From JAKLFA01 sp964450385 (lineage in GTDB: Bacteria; Omnitrophota; Gorgyraeia; Zapsychrales; JANLHA01): 64,000 nucleotides of DNA. The stretch covers positions 1-64,000 of the forward strand of contig CAYVEC010000010.1 of NCBI GenBank assembly GCA_964450385.1, given 5' to 3'. Under the pieces are notes generated by a model. That model was not told the DNA's origin, searched no databases, and was given only the letters and a program-made list of their open reading frames with translations. This document shows, in pieces, positions 51,774 to 60,559 of this stretch; within the stretch, counting starts at the first letter, position 1; every line of letters begins with the position of its first letter. The translations under genes were made by a program, and so were the position numbers.

Positions 51774-53057
51774 ATGAGGGTTCTCATTATTGGATCCGGT
51801 GGTCGGGAACATGCCTTGGCATGGAAGCTCTCGCAGAGCCCTCGATTGACAGAGCTGTATTGCGCGCCGGGGAACGGCGGGATGGCGGGGATCGCTGAGT
51901 GTGTGCCGATCAAGGCGGATGATATTGCCGCGTTGCTTGCTTTTGCGAAGGAACGGAAGATCGATCTTACTGTGGTCGGGCCTGAGGCGCCTCTTGTGGC
52001 CGGGATCGTTGATATCTTTGAGGAGGCGGGGCTTATGATCTTTGGCCCCAACAGGGCGGCGGCCCAGCTTGAAGGGAGTAAGGTTTTTGCCAAAGAATTC
52101 ATGCATCGTAACGGGATCCCGACGGCATCGTTCATGTCATTTGACACGATTGATGAGGCGCGGGATTTTCTTCAGACCACGCAGTTCCCGCTTGTGATCA
52201 AGGCCGACGGTCTTGCCGGGGGCAAGGGGGTGTTTGTTTGTTTCAGTCTTGATGAGGCCGCGCATGGATTGAATGAGATCGAACAGCATATGCGTGAGGC
52301 CGGCCGCCGGATCATTATTGAAGAATGCCTTCAGGGTGAAGAGGCGTCGATCCTTGCGATTTCGGATGGTGAACGCTACGTTGTCCTCGAGAGTTCTCAA
52401 GACCATAAGCGGATTTTTGACGATGATTTGGGGCCGAATACCGGCGGGATGGGGGCGTATTCGCCGGCGCCGGTCGTGAATGACCTGATGCTCGCGAAGA
52501 TCGAATCGCAGGTGATCGAACCGACGATCCGGGGGATGTTTTTAGAAAAGATGCCGTTTAAAGGGGTGCTTTATGCGGGCCTGATGATGACGGATGAGGG
52601 GCCGTTTGTGCTAGAGTACAATGTCCGTTTCGGAGATCCTGAGACGCAGGTCGTGTTGCCGCGACTCAAAAACGACCTTCTTGAGGTTCTCGTCGCGGCG
52701 TGCCAGGGACGGATCGGCACGGTGGACCTGGAATGGGATCCCCGGTCCTGTGTCTCGGTCGTGATGACCGCGGGCGGGTATCCCGGCCGATATGAGACCG
52801 GGGCGGAGATCAGTGGGTTGGGTGCGGTCCGCGGCTCCGACGGGGAAATGGTCTTTCACGCGGGGACGCTCCGAAAGGGGGATGCGATCCTGACCGCCGG
52901 CGGGCGGGTGCTGAATATCACAGCCTTGGGTGATGGCATCGAAGAGGCCATCCAGCGCGCTTATGGGCTTGTCGAACGGATCTCGTTTGATCATTGTTTT
53001 TTCCGGCGGGATATTGGGGCCAAGGCGGTACGGCGGTTGCATAATGAGGCGCGGTAG
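51774..53057 (+). CDS. purD: GAR synthetase
   Basis: 427 residues of the ATP-grasp fold. It has MRVLIIGSGGREHALAWKL, GPEAPLVAGI, KEFMHRNGIPTA, VIKADGLAGGKGV, GEEASILAISDG and LEYNVRFGDPETQVVLPRL. It joins phosphoribosylamine and glycine. ATG 51774 has AAGGAG 6 bases upstream; the earlier in-frame ATG at 51759 touches the purM stop and contains that site, so I rejected it. Confidence 0.97.
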   Translation: MRVLIIGSGGREHALAWKLSQSPRLTELYCAPGNGGMAGIAECVPIKADDIAALLAFAKERKIDLTVVGPEAPLVAGIVDIFEEAGLMIFGPNRAAAQLEGSKVFAKEFMHRNGIPTASFMSFDTIDEARDFLQTTQFPLVIKADGLAGGKGVFVCFSLDEAAHGLNEIEQHMREAGRRIIIEECLQGEEASILAISDGERYVVLESSQDHKRIFDDDLGPNTGGMGAYSPAPVVNDLMLAKIESQVIEPTIRGMFLEKMPFKGVLYAGLMMTDEGPFVLEYNVRFGDPETQVVLPRLKNDLLEVLVAACQGRIGTVDLEWDPRSCVSVVMTAGGYPGRYETGAEISGLGAVRGSDGEMVFHAGTLRKGDAILTAGGRVLNITALGDGIEEAIQRAYGLVERISFDHCFFRRDIGAKAVRRLHNEAR

Positions 53058-53074
53058 CACACCAGGAGGGTGAG

Positions 53075-53554
53075 ATGGGAACGACACGTGTAGCGATCAT
53101 GATGGGGAGTGCATCGGACATGCCGACGATGCAGGCGGCGGCGGATGTCTTGAAACAATTCGGCCTTGACGCGGAGGTCAAGGTCTTATCGGCCCACCGG
53201 ACGCCGAAGGAAACCGCAGCCTATGCCGAGGGGCTCCGGGAACGCGGGATCGCGGTTGTGATCTGCGGGGCCGGGATGTCGGCGGCCTTGGCGGGTGTCG
53301 TTGCTGCGCATACGACGCTCCCGGTGATCGGCGTTCCGTTAAACGCCTCGGAGCTCAACGGGATGGATGCCCTGCTTTCGACGGTGCAGATGCCGCCCGG
53401 GGTTCCGGTGGCATCGGTGGCGATCGGGAAGCCTGGGGCGAAGAATGCGGCCTTTTTGGCCTTGCGGATATTGGCGGTCCATGACGCGGTGATCGAGAAA
53501 AAGCTGCTCGCCTACCGCGAAGAGGAGCGGGGTAAGATTTTGGGGAATGGATGA
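53075..53554 (+). CDS. purE: N5-CAIR mutase / AIR carboxylase
   Basis: 159 residues. It has MMGSASDMPTM, VLSAHRTPKETAAYA, ICGAGMSAALAGVVAAHT, VIGVPLNASELNGMDALLS, and VQMPPGVPVASVAIGKPGAKNAAFLA. It carries the carboxylation step AIR to CAIR. No purK is present here, so either purK lies elsewhere or this enzyme uses CO2 directly (class II); the short motifs do not decide between the classes. It lies 17 bp after purD. Confidence 0.95.
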   Translation: MGTTRVAIMMGSASDMPTMQAAADVLKQFGLDAEVKVLSAHRTPKETAAYAEGLRERGIAVVICGAGMSAALAGVVAAHTTLPVIGVPLNASELNGMDALLSTVQMPPGVPVASVAIGKPGAKNAAFLALRILAVHDAVIEKKLLAYREEERGKILGNG

Positions 53555-53615
53555 TCCCTGTATTGAGCGCGCAGGCGCGGATATCGGTCATGCGGTGGCC
53601 CGAGACGTCGTGACT

Positions 53616-54677
53616 ATGAAGACAAAAATCGTTAAAGTCCATGTGGATTTTCCAGAGCGGGCGGCGGTCATTCAGGCGGCCGAGGTTTTACGCCAAGGCG
53701 GTTTGGTGGTTTTCCCAACGGAAACTGTCTATGGTATCGCGGCTGATGCCGCGAATCCAGACGCCCTTGCTCGTCTGAGGCAGGTCAAACGGCGGGCTGA
53801 GACCAAGCCGTTCTCGGTCATGATCGACCGGAAGGAACGGTTCATCGCGTATACCCCCTATGGTCGAACCGACGTTTATAAGGTGATCGACGCGTACTGG
53901 CCGGGTCCGGTGACGGTTGTTGTGCCGTCCATGGTACCGGGGCAGACGATCGGTATCCGGATCCCGGATCATCGGGCCGCCTTGATGTTGTTAGAGGAAT
54001 TCGGAGGTCCAGTCGCGGCCCCGTCAGCGAATATTGAGGGGCGAACGCCGCCGCGGTCTTGTGAGGAAGCGCTGCGGGATCTCGACGGGCTTGTGGATAT
54101 GGCGATCGATGCTGGTCCGGTCCGGGAGGGGGCGGCCTCGTCGATTGTTGATTTTACGTTGGGGAAGCCGGTGATGTTGCGAGAGGGCGGGGTCTCGCTT
54201 GATGCTATTGAGGCTGTCGCCTCGAAAAGGACCGTTCTTATGGTCTGCACGGGGAACAGCTGTCGTTCGGTGATGGCCGAATATCTGTTGCGTCATAAGA
54301 CCGGGGACCGGCCGGATGTCGAGGTGATCTCGGCTGGGACGAGCGTCTTTGTCACGGCACCGGCGAGCTCCGGGGCCGTCGAGGTCCTGAGACGGCGCGG
54401 GATCGATGCCTCGCGGCACCGTTCTCAGCCGTTATCGCCGGTCGTAGTACGAAAGGCCGATTTGATTTTGGTCATGACCGGGGCGCATCGCGATGCAGTT
54501 CTGCGCAGTGCCCCAGAGGTTCAGCCGCGGGTCTATTTATTGCGGGAGTTCATTGAGGAAAAACCCCAAGGGGTGACCTCGGACATCTCGGACCCGATCG
54601 GCCAGGATCGTTTGGCCTATGAAGAGTGCGCGCAGATCATTGAGCAGGCGGTCGATAAGGTGAAGACGTTACTTTAG
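53616..54677 (+). CDS. TsaC/Sua5 (YrdC) fused to low-molecular-weight protein tyrosine phosphatase
   Basis: 353 residues from ATG 53616 (the frame also opens at 53547, inside purE). Residues 1-200 form a YrdC/Sua5 domain: GGLVVFPTETVYGIAADA, KRRAETKPFSVMI, YWPGPVTVVVP, GIRIPDH and PVAAPSANIEG. This domain makes threonylcarbamoyl-AMP for tRNA t6A. From about residue 205 a low-molecular-weight phosphatase follows, with MVCTGNSCRSVMAEYL (catalytic Cys211 in the C-x5-R loop; the usual sequence is V-C-x-G-N-x-C-R-S) and DISDPIGQDRLAYEECA with the acid Asp. The two activities are normally separate proteins or neighbours. Confidence 0.9.
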   Translation: MKTKIVKVHVDFPERAAVIQAAEVLRQGGLVVFPTETVYGIAADAANPDALARLRQVKRRAETKPFSVMIDRKERFIAYTPYGRTDVYKVIDAYWPGPVTVVVPSMVPGQTIGIRIPDHRAALMLLEEFGGPVAAPSANIEGRTPPRSCEEALRDLDGLVDMAIDAGPVREGAASSIVDFTLGKPVMLREGGVSLDAIEAVASKRTVLMVCTGNSCRSVMAEYLLRHKTGDRPDVEVISAGTSVFVTAPASSGAVEVLRRRGIDASRHRSQPLSPVVVRKADLILVMTGAHRDAVLRSAPEVQPRVYLLREFIEEKPQGVTSDISDPIGQDRLAYEECAQIIEQAVDKVKTLL

Positions 54678-54695
54678 AACCGTGAAGGAGTTGAT

Positions 54696-55154
54696 GTGAA
54701 AATTTTTATCGGAGCGGATCACCGCGGGGTCGTTTTAAAGGAACGCATTAAGGAGTTGATTGTTGGTCTGGGGCATACCGTCACAGATGTTGGGACAGCG
54801 AGCGAGCGGCCGTGTGATTATCCGGCGATCGCGTACCGCGTCGCGCGCGCGGTGGCGGCACACCGCAACAGCCGTGGGATCCTCCTGTGCATGAGCGGGA
54901 TCGGGGTCAGTATCGTCGCGAATAAAGTGCCTGGGGCCTATGCGGCCCTGTGTTACAATAAGGAAGTCGCGTTATTATCGCGGCAGCATAATAATGCGAA
55001 TATCATGGTGCTCGGGTCGAAATTCGTGAGCCCTGAGGAGATGGCTGAGATGATCCCGGCCTGGTTGGCTGAGGGGTTTGAGGGCGGCCGGCATGAGCGG
55101 CGGGTTCGTCAGATCAAAAGGATCGAGCAGCAGCTGCGTCAACGCGAGGGATAG
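54696..55154 (+). CDS. rpiB: Ribose-5-phosphate isomerase B
   Basis: 152 residues starting at GTG 54696 (AAGGAG upstream). It has FIGADHRGVVLKERIKELI, VGTASERPCDYPAIAYRVA, catalytic Cys in ILLCMSGIGVSIVANK and LLSRQHNNANIMVLG. It interconverts ribose-5-phosphate and ribulose-5-phosphate, linking to PRPP supply for the purine genes and to glyA next door. It lies 18 bp after the fusion gene. Confidence 0.95.
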   Translation: MKIFIGADHRGVVLKERIKELIVGLGHTVTDVGTASERPCDYPAIAYRVARAVAAHRNSRGILLCMSGIGVSIVANKVPGAYAALCYNKEVALLSRQHNNANIMVLGSKFVSPEEMAEMIPAWLAEGFEGGRHERRVRQIKRIEQQLRQREG

Positions 55155-55163
55155 GAGAGAATA

Positions 55164-56411
55164 ATGGACCATTTAAGGACGACGGATCCAGAGATCTATG
55201 AGGCGATCCATAAGGAGTTGATCCGTCAGCAGAATAATATCGAGCTGATCGCTTCGGAAAACATTGTCTCTGAGGCCGTCTTGGAGGCCCAGGGAAGCGT
55301 CATGACGAATAAATATGCCGAGGGGTATCCTCAGCGGCGGTGGTATGGCGGCTGCGGTTTTGTGGATGTCGCCGAGGACCTTGCGATCCAGCGGGCCAAG
55401 GAGCTTTTTGGCGCCGAGCATGTTAATGTTCAGCCGCATTCAGGGTCGCAGGCCAATAATGCGGTTTATAACGTGGCGATCGCGCCTGGGGACACGATCC
55501 TCAGTCTGGATCTCGCCTGCGGAGGGCATCTAACGCATGGCCATAAAATGAATTTTTCCGGCCGGACGTATCGCGTGGTCCATTATGGCGTGGATGCGAC
55601 GACCGAGACGTTTGATTATGATCAGATTCGCGCCCTGGCCCGTGAGTATCGGCCTCGCCTGATCCTGGCCGGGGCCTCGGCGTATCCACGGACCATCGAT
55701 TTTGCCGCCTTTCGTTCGATCTGTGACGAGGTCGGAGCGGTCCTGTTTGTGGACATGGCCCACATTGCCGGTCTCGTCGCCGCGGGTCTTCATCCGAATC
55801 CGGTGCCGTATGCCGAATTTGTGACTACGACGACACACAAGACGCTTCGCGGCCCGCGCGGGGGGATGATTTTGTGCCGGAAGGAATTTGCCAAGGCGAT
55901 CGACGCCCATGTCTTTCCCGGGATCCAAGGGGGACCGCTCATGCATGTGATCGCAGCCAAGGCCGTCGCGTTGAAGGAGGCCCTTGGTCCGGAGTTCAAG
56001 ACCTATCAGGGTCAGGTGGTGCGCAATGCCAAGGCCATTGCCGCAGCGCTGACAGACCAGGGATTCCGGATCGTTTCGGGAGGGACAGATAATCATTTGC
56101 TGATGGTCGACCTGCGTTCTAAAAAAATCACAGGAAAGGACGCATCGAGCGTCCTGGATGAGGTTCATATCACGGTGAACAAGAATCTGATCCCGTTCGA
56201 TCCCGAGAGTCCGATGGTGACGAGCGGGATCCGTATCGGGACTCCGGCGGTGACGACGCGCGGCATGAAAGAGGGCGAGATGACGAAGATCGCCGCGTGC
56301 ATCTGTCAGGCGGTCGAACACCGGGATGATAAGGCGGCTCTGGAGCGGATCAAGAAGGAGGTCCTAGCCCTCACGTCAGCGTTCCCGATCTATCGCGACC
56401 TTCGGATGTAA
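55164..56411 (+). CDS. glyA: Serine hydroxymethyltransferase
   Basis: 415 residues, normal length. It is a PLP enzyme with NNIELIASENIVSEAVLEAQGS, NKYAEGYPQRRWYGGC, VNVQPHSGSQANNAVY, AHIAGLVAAGLHP, PLP lysine in TTTTHKTLRGPRGG and RIGTPAVTTRGM. It makes glycine and methylene-THF from serine; both feed purine synthesis. It lies 9 bp after rpiB. Confidence 0.98.
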   Translation: MDHLRTTDPEIYEAIHKELIRQQNNIELIASENIVSEAVLEAQGSVMTNKYAEGYPQRRWYGGCGFVDVAEDLAIQRAKELFGAEHVNVQPHSGSQANNAVYNVAIAPGDTILSLDLACGGHLTHGHKMNFSGRTYRVVHYGVDATTETFDYDQIRALAREYRPRLILAGASAYPRTIDFAAFRSICDEVGAVLFVDMAHIAGLVAAGLHPNPVPYAEFVTTTTHKTLRGPRGGMILCRKEFAKAIDAHVFPGIQGGPLMHVIAAKAVALKEALGPEFKTYQGQVVRNAKAIAAALTDQGFRIVSGGTDNHLLMVDLRSKKITGKDASSVLDEVHITVNKNLIPFDPESPMVTSGIRIGTPAVTTRGMKEGEMTKIAACICQAVEHRDDKAALERIKKEVLALTSAFPIYRDLRM

Positions 56412-56425
56412 CCAAAGGCGTCAGC

Positions 56426-56905
56426 ATGAAATGCCCGTTTTGCGATTATAAAGAGACCAAGGTGATCGATTCGCGGATCTGCGGCGAGGGCGGATCGATC
56501 CGACGCCGTCGAGAGTGTCTCAAGTGCGCGAAGCGGTTCACGACATACGAGTATGTGGAACAGGTCCCGCTCATGGTCGTCAAGAAAGACGGCCGGCGCC
56601 AGGCCTTTGACCGGACAAAGATCATTACAGGGCTTGTGAAGGCCTGTGAGAAACGCCCGGTCTCGATTAGCAAGATCGAGGAGATCACGGTCGAGATCGA
56701 ACGGATCATTCAAAAGCAGTTCGACCGTGAGGTCGATTCGAGCCTGATCGGTGAAGAGATCATGAAGAAGCTTGCCGGCCTTGATGAGGTCGCCTATGTC
56801 CGTTTTGCGAGCGTTTATCGCCAATTCCGAGATGTGAACCAGTTCATGAACGAGCTGCAGCACATCTTGGAAAAAGAAAAGACAAAAGACCAGAAGAGAA
56901 AATAA
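56426..56905 (+). CDS. nrdR: Transcriptional repressor NrdR
   Basis: 159 residues. The N-terminal zinc ribbon has MKCPFCDYKETKVIDSR and RRRRECLKCAKRFTTYE (four Cys). An ATP-cone follows (MVVKKDGRRQAFDRTKIITGLVKACEKRPVS). It represses ribonucleotide reductase genes when dATP is high. The usual NrdR boxes lie upstream of nrd genes, none of which is in the window. It follows glyA closely, a common pairing. Confidence 0.97.
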   Translation: MKCPFCDYKETKVIDSRICGEGGSIRRRRECLKCAKRFTTYEYVEQVPLMVVKKDGRRQAFDRTKIITGLVKACEKRPVSISKIEEITVEIERIIQKQFDREVDSSLIGEEIMKKLAGLDEVAYVRFASVYRQFRDVNQFMNELQHILEKEKTKDQKRK

Positions 56906-56906
56906 G

Positions 56907-57314
56907 ATGATCAGGGTCGAGCTCAACCGTATCGTCATTGACGAAAAGCGTCAGGATCAATTTATCGTTCTCAAGGAGATCGATGGAGAACGGCGGTTCC
57001 CGATCATGATCGGCCTGCTCGAGGCCTCGAGCATCCGGATGCGCGTATCGGATATCCAGCTGCCGCGGCCGCTCACGCATGACCTTCTGTTATCAACGAT
57101 TGAAGGGCTGGGCGCCCGATTGGAATATGTCCTCATCGATGATCTGGTCGACGGGACGTTTTACGCGAAACTCATCATCAAAAACAGCGGCGGACAGGAA
57201 CAGCGCATTGACGCGCGCCCCTCTGACGGGATCGCCCTGGCTGTGCGCGCCGGCTCACCGATCTATGTTGCGGAACACGTGTTCCAGCTTGCCGCTATCT
57301 CAGGCGCAGAATAA
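56907..57314 (+). CDS. Bifunctional nuclease family protein (DUF151)
   Basis: 135 residues, one base after nrdR's stop codon. It has the DUF151/BFN signatures RRFPIMIGLLEASSIRMRVS, PRPLTHDLLLSTIEGLGA, and the closing IDARPSDGIALAVRAGSPIYV. Members bind or cut nucleic acids and some also act in stress responses. The metal ligands are not obvious by eye. It is 3 bp before cca. Confidence 0.9.
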   Translation: MIRVELNRIVIDEKRQDQFIVLKEIDGERRFPIMIGLLEASSIRMRVSDIQLPRPLTHDLLLSTIEGLGARLEYVLIDDLVDGTFYAKLIIKNSGGQEQRIDARPSDGIALAVRAGSPIYVAEHVFQLAAISGAE

Positions 57315-57317
57315 TCC

Positions 57318-58796
57318 ATGGGAAGGGTCATCGACCATACAGCGTATCTTATGACGATTCGACGGCTTGCGGATCGCCGGGGGGTCTCTGTCTATTTGGT
57401 CGGGGGGTTTCTCCGCGACGCGGTTCTGGGCCGGGCGTCGATGGATATGGATTTTGCCGTGGAACGCCGGGCGGTCGCGTTCGCCCGATCGTTCGCGCGG
57501 TCGATCCGCGGGGCCTTTGTCCTGTTGGATGAGGAACGCGGATGCGCCCGTGTTGTCAAGAAACACGAGGGCCGTATCGCGACGTTTGACTTTGCAGATT
57601 TTCGGGCGGCCTCTTTTCGTGAGGACCTCCGTCATCGTGATTTTACGATCAATACCCTTGCCGTTTGTGTGAATGACCTGACAGCGCCGGAGTCGTTCTT
57701 GGATCGGCGCATGGATGGTCGGGTAGCGCGGGCGGATCTTGAAAACCGCACGATCCGGATGGTGACGGCGTTGGTGTTTCAGGAGGATCCCTTGCGGCTT
57801 CTGCGCGCCTTCAGCCTTCGCGCGCAGCTCGGATTCCGGATCGAGGCAAAAACCCGGCGGCAGATCCGGGCGGATCGGGGTCTCCTGAGACAGGTCTCGC
57901 CGGAGCGGGTCCGGGAGGAATTCTTTAAGGTCTTGTCGGCCCCGCGTGCGGGCGAGATATTGAAGGCGATGCACAGCCTCGGGCTTCTTGAACAGGTCCT
58001 GGTCCAGACCCGGATCATGTTCGGGGTTCACCAGGGGGGGTATCATCATCTTGATGTCTGGAGGCACTCTCTTGAGAGCGTTGTGACGTGTGATCGGCTG
58101 ATTCGGGAGGCGGTGAGGGATCCTGACATGGCCGCGTATTTGAACGAGCCGGTCGCGGGCGACCGCCGACGGGCCGCGATTCTGCGGCTCGCGTGCCTGC
58201 TCCACGATATCGGTAAACCTGATACCCGGCGGCGTGAGGGCGAACGGATGTCGTTTCATGGCCACGAGCACGTCGGGGCCAAGATCACGGGATATATTGC
58301 GCGGGACCTGCGGCTCTCTCTGCGGGAGCGCCGGATGCTGGCCGATATGGTTCGAGGGCATCTGAGACCAGGCTATTTATCAAATTTTAAACGGCCGAGC
58401 GAACGGGCCTTCTTTCGATACTTTAGGGACACTGGCGCAGAGGCGGTGAGCATCGCCCTGCTCGCGCTAGCGGATCAGCGGGCGACCCGCGGACCCATGA
58501 CAACGGCTGAGGACCAGCGCCACCACGAGGCGATCTGCCGTGAGCTGATCGAACGGTATTTTTCCGCTCAGCGGCAGCCGGTGATTCGTCCGCTTATCAA
58601 TGGACACGATCTGATAACGGCGTTAAAATTAAAACCGTCGCCGCTTTTTAAAGAGATCCTTTCCGCGGTTGAGGAGGCGCAGGCCCTGGGCCGTGTTCGC
58701 GACCGGGAAGGGGCGCTCTGCCTGGCCAGAGACATCGCCGTGGACCGGAGCTCAGCGACGAACAAAGGACGGGCGGATGCGCGTACAAAACGTTGA
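57318..58796 (+). CDS. cca: CCA-adding enzyme / poly(A) polymerase family with HD domain
   Basis: 492 residues. The N-terminal nucleotidyltransferase has YLVGGFLRDAVLGRASMDMDFAVE (GGxxRD with the D-x-D metal ligands), RDFTINTLAV and a conserved RxxRxxR-like fragment. A C-terminal HD domain has ACLLHDIGKPDTRR and GHEHVGAKI. It repairs or adds the tRNA 3' CCA end; this fits the tRNA-Leu above that lacks an encoded CCA. The next gene starts 20 bases before its stop. Confidence 0.93.
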   Translation: MGRVIDHTAYLMTIRRLADRRGVSVYLVGGFLRDAVLGRASMDMDFAVERRAVAFARSFARSIRGAFVLLDEERGCARVVKKHEGRIATFDFADFRAASFREDLRHRDFTINTLAVCVNDLTAPESFLDRRMDGRVARADLENRTIRMVTALVFQEDPLRLLRAFSLRAQLGFRIEAKTRRQIRADRGLLRQVSPERVREEFFKVLSAPRAGEILKAMHSLGLLEQVLVQTRIMFGVHQGGYHHLDVWRHSLESVVTCDRLIREAVRDPDMAAYLNEPVAGDRRRAAILRLACLLHDIGKPDTRRREGERMSFHGHEHVGAKITGYIARDLRLSLRERRMLADMVRGHLRPGYLSNFKRPSERAFFRYFRDTGAEAVSIALLALADQRATRGPMTTAEDQRHHEAICRELIERYFSAQRQPVIRPLINGHDLITALKLKPSPLFKEILSAVEEAQALGRVRDREGALCLARDIAVDRSSATNKGRADARTKR

Positions 58797-59631
58797 TGTT
58801 GAGATTATTAAGGGCAACGGTGAAGGGCTTCGCGTCGATGCCGTGGCCTCAGAGTCGATCGAGAATTTTCCGATCGATCATGGGTATCGCGTCACGGTTC
58901 AGCCCGGAGAAAATCATCAGTATACTATTATTGCCGAGCTCTCCTTTGCCCATGCGATCGATGATGTCGAGCGGGTCCGTGAGGGATATCGGGCCGTCCT
59001 TGAGAAGGCCGCAGAACTGAATGTCCAGGCCCTGCTGCTCATTCCGTTCGGTTATGAGAAGGGGGTCATCACACCGGTGGCCTCGGCAAAGGTGCTTGCC
59101 CAGGAGCTATTGAAGTTCGTTCGTTTCGCGCGGCACGCGTTTCGCGTCATCTATATCTGCGTCACGGACATCGATCACTTTGAGACCTTTCAGCAGCATG
59201 TGATCGGCTACCTTGTGCACGTCCAGGATACCCTGGGGATGGGGCCGTACGTGACGGTTGATGCGATCGTCGAAATGCCGAAAGGCCTTGTGATCATTGA
59301 ACGGACCAATCCTCCGTTCGGATGGGCTCTGCCCGGGGGTTTCGTTGATTGTGGAGAAAGCCTTGAGTACGCGGTCGCGCGAGAAGTGAAGGAAGAGACG
59401 GGACTGGATTTTGTTGATTTTTATCAAATGCACACCTTTTCCGGGCCGCAGCGTGACCCTCGTTTCCATACGGTCTCAACGGTCTTTATCGGCAAAGGGG
59501 AGGGCGTTCCGAAGGCGGCTGACGACGCGCGGGCCCTTCAGGTCGTTGAGTATGATGAGCTGTTAAAACGCGATTATGCCTTTGACCACAAAGAGATCAT
59601 TATGAAGTATTTAACCCAGCGTTCGTTATGA
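58777..59631 (+). CDS. Macro-domain-like + Nudix hydrolase fusion
   Basis: 284 residues from ATG 58777 (AAGGA 8 bases upstream), overlapping the end of cca. Residues 1-150 follow the macro-domain layout: DVEIIKGNGEGLRVDAVASES, FAHAIDDVERVREGYRAVLEKAAELNVQALLLIPFGYEKGVITPVASAKVLAQELLKFV. The ADP-ribose loop is altered and the usual GxGG loop is not obvious. Residues about 165-284 are a Nudix hydrolase with a complete box: GFVDCGESLEYAVAREVKEE followed by TGL. Nudix enzymes of this type often cut ADP-ribose or related nucleotides. A fused macro-like domain suggests that substrate class; this is an inference. Confidence 0.85.
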   Translation: MRVQNVDVEIIKGNGEGLRVDAVASESIENFPIDHGYRVTVQPGENHQYTIIAELSFAHAIDDVERVREGYRAVLEKAAELNVQALLLIPFGYEKGVITPVASAKVLAQELLKFVRFARHAFRVIYICVTDIDHFETFQQHVIGYLVHVQDTLGMGPYVTVDAIVEMPKGLVIIERTNPPFGWALPGGFVDCGESLEYAVAREVKEETGLDFVDFYQMHTFSGPQRDPRFHTVSTVFIGKGEGVPKAADDARALQVVEYDELLKRDYAFDHKEIIMKYLTQRSL

Positions 59632-59644
59632 GATGAGGTGCCCG

Positions 59645-59851
59645 ATGGAATGTATGAAGGAAAAGAATATCGATCAATGCAACTGCTCGTACGGCGGATG
59701 CCCGCGCCACGGGATTTGCTGCGAGTGCCTGCGGTATCATCGGGCGAAAGGGGCGCTGCCGGCCTGTTATTTTCCCGACGACATTGAGCGCGGATATGAC
59801 CGGTCGATCGCGAATTTTGTCCGGGTCTGGCAGGAGCGGAAGCATCTTTAA
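59645..59851 (+). CDS. Cysteine-rich small protein (DUF6485)
   Basis: 68 residues from ATG 59645 (GAGG 6 bases upstream; an ATG at 59633 is also in frame). It has CNCSYGGCPRHGICCECLRYHRAKGALPACYFPDDIERGYDRSI, which is the conserved pattern of the DUF6485 family. Eight cysteines in tight spacing suggest a zinc or iron-sulfur site. The function is unknown. It lies 13 bp after the macro-Nudix gene. Confidence 0.85.
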   Translation: MECMKEKNIDQCNCSYGGCPRHGICCECLRYHRAKGALPACYFPDDIERGYDRSIANFVRVWQERKHL

Positions 59852-59873
59852 TAAGGGTGACAAGGAGGGGATC

Positions 59874-60449
59874 ATGAGGATGAGGATCAGATATGGGATG
59901 GCGGCGGTAGGGATTATGTGCCTGACTGCGGTCGCGTCGGCGGAGCCGAATGCTTTGTATGAAGAGCAGCTTTCGAAATATTCCCGGTTCCATGATGAAT
60001 ATCTTGTCGAGCGCCAGCAGGAACTCGAGCGCCGGCAGGTCGAGAATCAGCGCCTGCGCACCCGGTACGAAGAGCTTGAGAATGAATACGCGGCCCTTCA
60101 GGCAGATGCCGGGGCCAAGGAGGCGAGCATTCAACAGCTTAAAAAACTGAACACTGACCTGCAGCAGGCTTATAAAGAGACGATGGATCAGTGTGCGAGG
60201 CTGGAAGCGGATCTGGCCCGCCAGGAGGAAGAGAATGCCCAGCTGAAACAACGCCTTTTCGAGGGGCACGCGACATTCCGTCAGAAGATGCTGGATTTTT
60301 TTCAGCAGGAGGACGAGGTGCTTCGCGAGCGGATCGTTGAGGATTCGTCTCGTCGGGAAGCGGTTAAGGTTATTATCAATGAGATCGAAGAGGAGTTGAG
60401 GTCCCTTGAGGGGGCTGAGGAGGACACGGACGGCGCGGGGGATCTTTAA
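59874..60449 (+). CDS. Exported coiled-coil protein
   Basis: 191 residues from ATG 59874 (AAGGAGGGG upstream). The signal peptide ends at AVASAEPN. The remainder is heptad coiled coil (ERQQELERRQVENQRLRTRYEELENEY; DLARQEEENAQLKQRL) with an acidic tail. It is similar in style to the coiled-coil protein at 16903, but with no shared repeat. It is the last gene before a strong terminator. Probably periplasmic; role unknown. Confidence 0.8.
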   Translation: MRMRIRYGMAAVGIMCLTAVASAEPNALYEEQLSKYSRFHDEYLVERQQELERRQVENQRLRTRYEELENEYAALQADAGAKEASIQQLKKLNTDLQQAYKETMDQCARLEADLARQEEENAQLKQRLFEGHATFRQKMLDFFQQEDEVLRERIVEDSSRREAVKVIINEIEEELRSLEGAEEDTDGAGDL

Positions 60450-60477
60450 GCGGAAGAAGTTGTGGTGTTGTGATGAG

Positions 60478-60512
60478 CGCCCTGCCTGACGGCAGGGCGT
60501 TTTGTTATTTTT
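60478..60512 (+). terminator. Strong rho-independent terminator ending the purine supra-cluster
   Basis: A 9-bp stem CGCCCTGCC / GGCAGGGCG with a TGAC loop is followed by TTTTGTTATTTTT. It closes the same-strand run that begins at purB. Confidence 0.92.
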
Positions 60513-60539
60513 GAACGGGTCTTTTTGTGGTACGATAGT
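60511..60539 (+). promoter_or_regulatory. Probable promoter of the shikimate-kinase-like gene
   Basis: TTGAAC (60511-60516), 17-base spacer and GATAGT (60534-60539) lie 20 bases before the ATG at 60560, right after the terminator. Confidence 0.4.
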
Positions 60540-60559
60540 CCCGCCGAGGGAGGGGGCAA

